A stretch of DNA of 9,771 bases. Source: Actinobacteria bacterium RBG_16_64_13. Its GTDB lineage: Bacteria > Actinomycetota > Thermoleophilia > RBG-16-64-13. The DNA lies in assembly GCA_001768675.1 (NCBI GenBank), contig MELN01000061.1:19705-29475 (forward strand). The letters run 5' to 3'. Below the pieces are notes generated by a model. That model was given only the letters and a program-made list of their open reading frames with translations. It did no database searches and was not told the origin of the DNA. This document shows positions 7,503-9,771 of this stretch, piece by piece. Position numbers and translations under genes: made by a program. Positions within the stretch are counted from its first letter, which is position 1, and each line of letters starts with the position of its first letter.

Positions 7503-7734
7503 GACGCCACTCGGTTGCTGCCTAGCTTCTCCGGAGGCGCCCGCGACCAAGCGCCGGTCGGGCGATGCTTGGCAGTCCCGTCTCCGTAGGGCCCGACGTC
7601 TTGCCGGCCGTGCAGGTCGATGGCATCCGGGAGGCGGCGTGGCTCGGGCCCGGGCCGGCGCCGTTGAAGTTGGCCATGAACGCCGCCACCCCAAGCGTAT
7701 CCGGGGTGAGTCTTGGTGCGGGAAGCGGCTCAAT
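7503..7734. other. Intergenic region between convergent kelch fragment and hicA1
   Basis: 232 bp where the plus-strand kelch gene and the minus-strand hicA1 converge. It contains inverted repeats CCAAGC/GCTTGG (7547-7552, 7567-7572) and CACCCC/GGGGTG (7687-7692, 7703-7708), neither followed by a T-run. Bases 7656-7679 match 21 of 24 bases of the DUF362 remnant at 9606-9629; the minus-strand reading ANFNGAGPGP resembles ANFNSADPFP. This may be a decayed second copy, or chance. Confidence 0.4.
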
Positions 7735-7956
7735 CTAGACTGTGAAGTCGTCCTCAGTGAGTCCGGCATCGTCCATGATTGCGGCGAGTACGCTCGGATG
7801 GATGATCTTGCCTGAGTGGTGGGGGAGGGTCACACGGCGACCGAGGTCGTCTCGAAGGATCCGATGGCTACCACGTTGCCGGACCACCCGGAACCCGCGT
7901 TTTTCGAGCACCCGCTGCACCTCCCTCGCGGTCAAGCGGGGGAGACGGGGGCTCAT
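7735..7956 (-). CDS. hicA: HicA-family mRNA interferase toxin
   Basis: 73-residue HicA/YcfA-like toxin, expected to bind and cleave mRNA through a double-stranded-RNA-binding-like fold and to stop translation unless held by HicB. The diagnostic features are LxxxGFRVVRQRGSHRIL with catalytic H31, then RVTLPHHSGKIIHPSVLAAIMDDAGLTEDDF, the usual HicA C-terminal half. Length is normal for the family. The ATG at 7956 overlaps the hicB1 TGA as ATGA, pointing to translational coupling. The same open frame extends upstream, but there it only shadows hicB1. The gene looks intact. Confidence 0.9.
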   Translation of the reverse strand: MSPRLPRLTAREVQRVLEKRGFRVVRQRGSHRILRDDLGRRVTLPHHSGKIIHPSVLAAIMDDAGLTEDDFTV

Positions 7957-8213
7957 TGTGCCACTTCGACCGTGATCAGACTGATCGCCTCGACTTGGGG
8001 GATATCCTCGCCCAATGCCAGCCGGTCTTCCACATGCAGCCCGACGGCCTCTCGGAGGTTCGCAAGGGCCTCCTCGTAGGTGCGGCCCTGTGTGTAGCAG
8101 CCCTGGAGTTCCGGGCACTTGGCCCAGTAGCCGTGGGCATCGTGCCCCACGATTGCGGAGAAGTGATACTGCACCTGCGCCTCCGGGCGGCTGAGAGTGT
8201 CTGGGGCAAGCAT
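7953..8213 (-). CDS. hicB: HicB-family antitoxin
   Basis: 86-residue HicB antitoxin, expected to bind and block the HicA encoded immediately after it. The partial RNase-H-like fold signature is clear: YHFSAIVGHDAHGYWAKCPELQGCYTQGRTYEEALANLREAV. The protein ends soon after this domain (ISLITVEVAQ), so the C-terminal helix-turn-helix or ribbon-helix-helix domain found in many HicB proteins is absent. How it might repress its own operon is therefore unclear. The start at 8213 is chosen over an ATG 11 codons upstream (8246) because AAAGGAG lies 7 nt ahead of it. The order hicB then hicA is the reverse of E. coli hicAB, but such reversed loci are known. Confidence 0.9.
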   Translation of the reverse strand: MLAPDTLSRPEAQVQYHFSAIVGHDAHGYWAKCPELQGCYTQGRTYEEALANLREAVGLHVEDRLALGEDIPQVEAISLITVEVAQ

Positions 8214-8220
8214 ACACCTA

Positions 8221-8227
8221 CTCCTTT
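8221..8227 (-). promoter_or_regulatory. Strong ribosome binding site for hicB1
   Basis: AAAGGAG on the minus strand, 7 nt before the ATG at 8213. It decides against the upstream ATG at 8246. Confidence 0.75.
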
Positions 8228-8245
8228 CGGTCCAAGAAGACGGCA

Positions 8246-8265
8246 ACCGTCCGTCGCCGGACGGT
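8246..8265. promoter_or_regulatory. Perfect 8-bp palindrome upstream of hicB1
   Basis: ACCGTCCG (8246-8253) and CGGACGGT (8258-8265) form a perfect inverted repeat around a 4-nt centre, 33-52 nt upstream of the hicB1 start. The position suits an operator or a leader hairpin. No DNA-binding domain is visible in the HicB it precedes, so the binding factor, if any, is unknown. Confidence 0.4.
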
Positions 8266-8333
8266 CGCTCCTGTCCGCTATCGTATCCGAGGTGTCAGGT
8301 TCGTGAACTGGGACCTTGGTTGGAGTATGGCTC

Positions 8334-8357
8334 GTCGAATCCTGTGCTGTCGGGACG
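8334..8357 (+). repeat. Dispersed intergenic repeat, copy 2 (divergent)
   Basis: GTCGAATCCTGTGCTGTCGG then GACG: the same core (GAATCCTG, GCTGT, GGGAC) with more differences. It lies 10 nt after the motif GGACCTTGGTTGGA at 8311-8324. Confidence 0.4.
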
Positions 8358-8415
8358 GGCCCACGAGTCAGCGCCGGGGGCTGGACAGGTACCTGGCGTC
8401 GTAGCCGGAGGATCG

Positions 8416-8441
8416 GGCAAACCCTGGTTCCGTTTGGACGG
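8416..8441 (+). repeat. Dispersed intergenic repeat, copy 3
   Basis: GGCAAACCCTGGTTCCGTTT then GGACGG, in the gap between the two hicBA modules and in the same orientation as the other copies. Confidence 0.5.
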
Positions 8442-8447
8442 TGGCCT

Positions 8448-8486
8448 GAGAGGATGCCGGGGATGAGTCCAAGCGCTGATCCTCTC
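8448..8486 (-). terminator. Inverted repeat just after hicA2, possible terminator
   Basis: GAGAGGAT (8448-8455) and ATCCTCTC (8479-8486) are perfect 8-bp arms with a 23-nt loop, starting 2 nt after the hicA2 stop on the minus strand. There is no T-run, so it may protect the 3' end or act through Rho rather than be an intrinsic terminator. Confidence 0.3.
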
Positions 8487-8488
8487 GC

Positions 8489-8758
8489 TCACAGGTCCTC
8501 CGGGCGCAAGCCGCTGTGTTTCGCGACGCGCGCGAGCATCCGCGGCCCGAGCTCCTCGCGGTCGTGAAAGGCGAACACCAAGTTGGGCCAGCCTGGTCTG
8601 GTGAGCACCCTGTGAGAACCGGACTGTCGCTCCACCCTCCAGCCAATGCGGAGCAAGGCGGCCAGAACGGCCTTTGCTTGGGTGCCGGGAGGCCGCCGAA
8701 GAACGAAGCCTTGGCCTCCAGAACGCGGCGGCCGGCACGATAGTACGTCCTCGGTCAC
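8489..8758 (-). CDS. hicA: HicA-family toxin with 5' end displaced by an inserted palindromic element
   Basis: Second HicA-like mRNA interferase. The conserved body is AKAVLAALLRIGWRVERQSGSHRVL with catalytic H49, then PGWPNLVFAFHDREELGPRMLARVAKHSGLRPEDL, a recognisable HicA subfamily normally about 65-75 residues long. The only usable in-frame start is a GTG at 8758 without Shine-Dalgarno motif, giving 89 residues. The first roughly 23 residues (up to FVLRR) come from the palindromic element at 8689-8849, not from HicA. The ATG that overlaps the hicB2 stop (8865, ATGA) now reads only eight codons before a stop. The toxin body is intact, but its expression may be lost or reduced. It could be called a disrupted gene instead. 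The cognate antitoxin gene is hicB2, 103 bp upstream. Confidence 0.75.
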   Translation of the reverse strand: MTEDVLSCRPPRSGGQGFVLRRPPGTQAKAVLAALLRIGWRVERQSGSHRVLTRPGWPNLVFAFHDREELGPRMLARVAKHSGLRPEDL

Positions 8759-8849
8759 GCACGTAGCGCTGCTACGAGCGCTCCCTGCGTTCTTCTCTGG
8801 CGCTCGCCCGCCGCATCCTGGAGGCGAAGCGTCATTCTTCAGCAGCCTC
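8689..8849. mobile_element. 161-bp palindromic MITE- or REP-like element inserted at the hicA2 start
   Basis: The two ends are imperfect inverted repeats of about 46 bp, with 37 matching positions by eye. Shared blocks are GAGGC, GAAGAA, GCCTCCAG and GCGGCGG, and most differences are C/T changes. The minus strand from 8849 pairs with the plus strand from 8689. The centre contains smaller palindromes: CGTAGC-GCT-GCTACG at 8762-8776, and GAGCGC (8776-8781) with GCGCTC (8800-8805). It encodes no transposase. The element lies exactly between the hicB2 stop and the conserved hicA2 body. No second copy was found in the window, and no long target-site duplication is visible (at most CC). Confidence 0.6.
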
Positions 8850-8861
8850 GGGGCCAGTCGG

Positions 8862-9074
8862 TCATGCGGCGAGAAAGGAGATGTTCAGGAACTCGCGCCC
8901 GGCCTCGTTGTTATCGAGCCGGTCGGCGACGACGCGCAACGCAAGCGCCTGCACGTGAGCGACGGCCTCTTCCTGAGTCGCGCCGTAGGCGAGAACCCCG
9001 GGAAGCTCGATCACCTCGGCGATCCAGCGCCCATCGGTTTCGTGCTCAAGCTCGATTCGAAAGACCACCGACAC
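8862..9074 (-). CDS. hicB: HicB-family antitoxin
   Basis: 70-residue HicB-like antitoxin: VVFRIELEHETDGRWIAEVIELPGVLAYGATQEEAVAHVQALALRVVADRL, ending LNISFLAA. The DGRWIAEV-ELPGV-AYGAT-EEA signature is typical of the HicB partners of the HicA subfamily encoded next, so the pair is probably cognate. No DNA-binding extension is present. The GTG start at 9074 is preferred because AGGAGG lies 5 nt upstream and the resulting N-terminus begins directly at the first strand. An in-frame ATG at 9092 (or GTG at 9095) would add six or seven residues but has no ribosome binding site. The TGA at 8862-8864 overlaps an ATG (8865), the remains of the original coupling to hicA2. Confidence 0.85.
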   Translation of the reverse strand: MSVVFRIELEHETDGRWIAEVIELPGVLAYGATQEEAVAHVQALALRVVADRLDNNEAGREFLNISFLAA

Positions 9075-9079
9075 ACGTA

Positions 9080-9085
9080 CCTCCT
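9080..9085 (-). promoter_or_regulatory. Ribosome binding site for hicB2
   Basis: AGGAGG on the minus strand, 5 nt before the GTG at 9074. It favours that start over the upstream ATG and GTG. Confidence 0.6.
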
Positions 9086-9240
9086 GGAACATCACGTCTA
9101 GAGGATACTACCTGGCCGCTTCGCGCGGGGAGAGTCCGGCCTTGCGCATCTTGAAGCCTACGCCCTGCGCTCGGGGCGGGGGTAGGACCTTGGTTGGATC
9201 TTGGCCCGCAGAGCTCCGAGCAGCAGGTCCCGTCGGATGG

Positions 9241-9266
9241 AGGCAAATCCTGGCGCTGTTTCGATT
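9241..9266 (+). repeat. Dispersed intergenic repeat, copy 4
   Basis: AGGCAAATCCTGGCGCTGTT then TCGATT, immediately left of the 13-bp hairpin at 9265-9304. Upstream it shares GGTCCCGTC with copy 1. Confidence 0.5.
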
Positions 9267-9304
9267 GACGGCGAGAGGGAGCAGGAGGTGACTCTCGCCG
9301 TCAA
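9265..9304. repeat. Perfect 13-bp inverted repeat hairpin
   Basis: TTGACGGCGAGAG (9265-9277) and CTCTCGCCGTCAA (9292-9304) pair without mismatch around a 14-nt loop. The right arm overlaps the stop codon at the end of the DUF362 remnant. It could act as a terminator or 3' stabilising hairpin for that gene, but no T-run follows on the minus strand. Confidence 0.75.
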
Positions 9305-9736
9305 GACCGCGGCCAGCCCCAATGCTTTCCGCGGCGAGTGCAACTCCATCCAATCGAAGAGCCCCGAAGCCAATGGGTTCCACCCCGCCCGATGTGAGCC
9401 CACCTGTCTTCGGGCTCCTCGTCCAGGACGACGACCTTGAAGCCCAACTTCTCGGAGAGGGCGAAGATCCCCAGTCTCTCCAGGTTGTCGCGGGTATCTC
9501 CCATGCCGCTCCGCTCGGCCAGGGTGATCTCGCGCGCTCCGGCCTCCTGCAGCAGTGTCACTATGGCCCGGAGAGTGTCCGGGTGAGTCGAGGCCGGAAA
9601 GGGATCGGCGCTGTTGAAATTGGCCTTGAGAGCCACGCTTTTCCCTGAGAGGTCGCCCAAGCCGGCAGTCTCGAACAGACTTCTGACGGCCGCGTCTCTG
9701 TCCGAGGAGGCGGTCAGAAAGAGGTACCCGAGACAT
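9301..9736 (-). pseudogene. Truncated, frameshifted DUF362-family gene
   Basis: The 5' part of a DUF362-family protein (uncharacterised, often iron-sulfur-associated proteins of about 300 residues). Conserved-looking text runs from TASSDRDAAVRSLFETAGLG through VALKANFNSADPFPAS, HPDTLRAIVTLLQEAGAREI, TLAERSGMGDTRDNLERLG and LGFKVVVLDE, then GGTHWLRG. Two lesions are visible. The natural ATG (9736, MSRV) is in a different frame from this text, implying a 1-nt indel near 9720; in the conserved frame the first start is only a TTG at 9660. After HWLRG the frame degenerates to a stop at 9301. In the next frame FDWMELHSPRK resembles a later DUF362 segment, suggesting an internal deletion. Only about 140 of the expected 300 residues remain. 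The two frames could also be separate sequencing errors. Confidence 0.6.
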
Positions 9737-9759
9737 TGTCCGGGTAGCCGTCAGCAGTG

Positions 9760-9771
9760 GGGCGAATCCTG
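9760..9771 (+). repeat. Dispersed intergenic repeat, copy 5 (cut by window end)
   Basis: GGGCGAATCCTG, identical to copy 1 over GGCGAATCCTG, ends at the window edge. It lies just upstream of the DUF362 remnant start at 9736. Confidence 0.35.

Larger units (their letters stand above)
8214..8488. other. Intergenic region between the two hicBA modules
   Basis: 275 bp with no convincing gene. It holds the hicB1 ribosome binding site, the palindrome at 8246-8265, GGACCTTGGTTGGA at 8311-8324, two dispersed repeat copies (8334-8357 and 8416-8441), and the hairpin at 8448-8486 just past the hicA2 stop. Confidence 0.5.
9075..9300. other. Intergenic region upstream of hicB2
   Basis: 226 bp between hicB2 and the DUF362 remnant. 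It contains GGACCTTGGTTGGA at 9185-9198 (second copy of the motif at 8311), the dispersed repeat copy at 9241-9266, and most of the hairpin at 9265-9304. Open frames across it are not recognisable. No strong promoter for hicB2 was seen; TAGTAT on the minus strand near 9105-9110 is a poor -10 match. Confidence 0.45.

Noticed and set aside
8334..8357. tRNA T-arm-like string (TCGAATCC)
   Set aside because: No anticodon arm, acceptor stem or cloverleaf can be built around it or its related copies.
9158..9736. 192-codon minus-strand open frame spanning the DUF362 remnant
   Set aside because: Apart from its first few residues (MSRV) and a possible later patch (FDWMELHSPRK), it is out of frame with the conserved DUF362 text.
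6991..9771. CRISPR array or integron attC sites as an explanation for the dispersed repeats
   Set aside because: Spacing is irregular (hundreds of bases), copies are imperfect, no cas genes or integrase are present, and no GTTRRRY core pairs are seen.

Overview
The window is GC-rich bacterial DNA with codon choice strongly biased to G/C in third positions. The gene content (soluble-adenylyl-cyclase-type cyclase/ATPase, large secreted gingipain-like peptidase with PKD-type modules, kelch protein, DUF362 relative, HicBA modules) would suit a Chloroflexota- or deep Actinomycetota-like genome, but nothing here fixes the taxon. All recognised genes except the kelch fragment are on the minus strand.

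Layout. At 1-1466 (minus, cut by the window edge) is a tandem cyclase-domain protein that runs into an AAA-type ATPase; its Walker A motif lies right at the edge. A 13-bp hairpin at 1497-1528 separates it from the upstream gene at 1555-6741 (minus). That gene encodes a 1728-residue secreted protein: signal peptide, a beta-sandwich-like domain, Ig/PKD-like modules, a PPC-like domain interrupted by 19 pentapeptides (consensus S/A-P-F-F-H), a C25 gingipain-like cysteine peptidase domain, and a second copy of the N-terminal domain at the very C-terminus. A divergent 317-bp gap follows, then a short kelch gene fragment on the plus strand (7059-7502).

From about 7.5 kb to the end the window looks like an accessory, decaying region. 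It holds two tandem HicB-HicA toxin-antitoxin modules in B-then-A order (7735-8213 and 8489-9074) and the broken 5' part of a DUF362-family gene (9301-9736). It also holds several hairpins and a set of short related repeats that lie only between genes and all point the same way.

The most interesting observations are: (1) the near-perfect 15-bp tandem array encoding the SPFFH pentapeptides inside the secreted peptidase; (2) a 161-bp palindromic element between hicB2 and hicA2 whose removal would restore a normal ATGA-overlapping hicA start; and (3) the dispersed intergenic repeat family. A functional link between the secreted peptidase and the cyclase/ATPase is possible from co-orientation but unproven.
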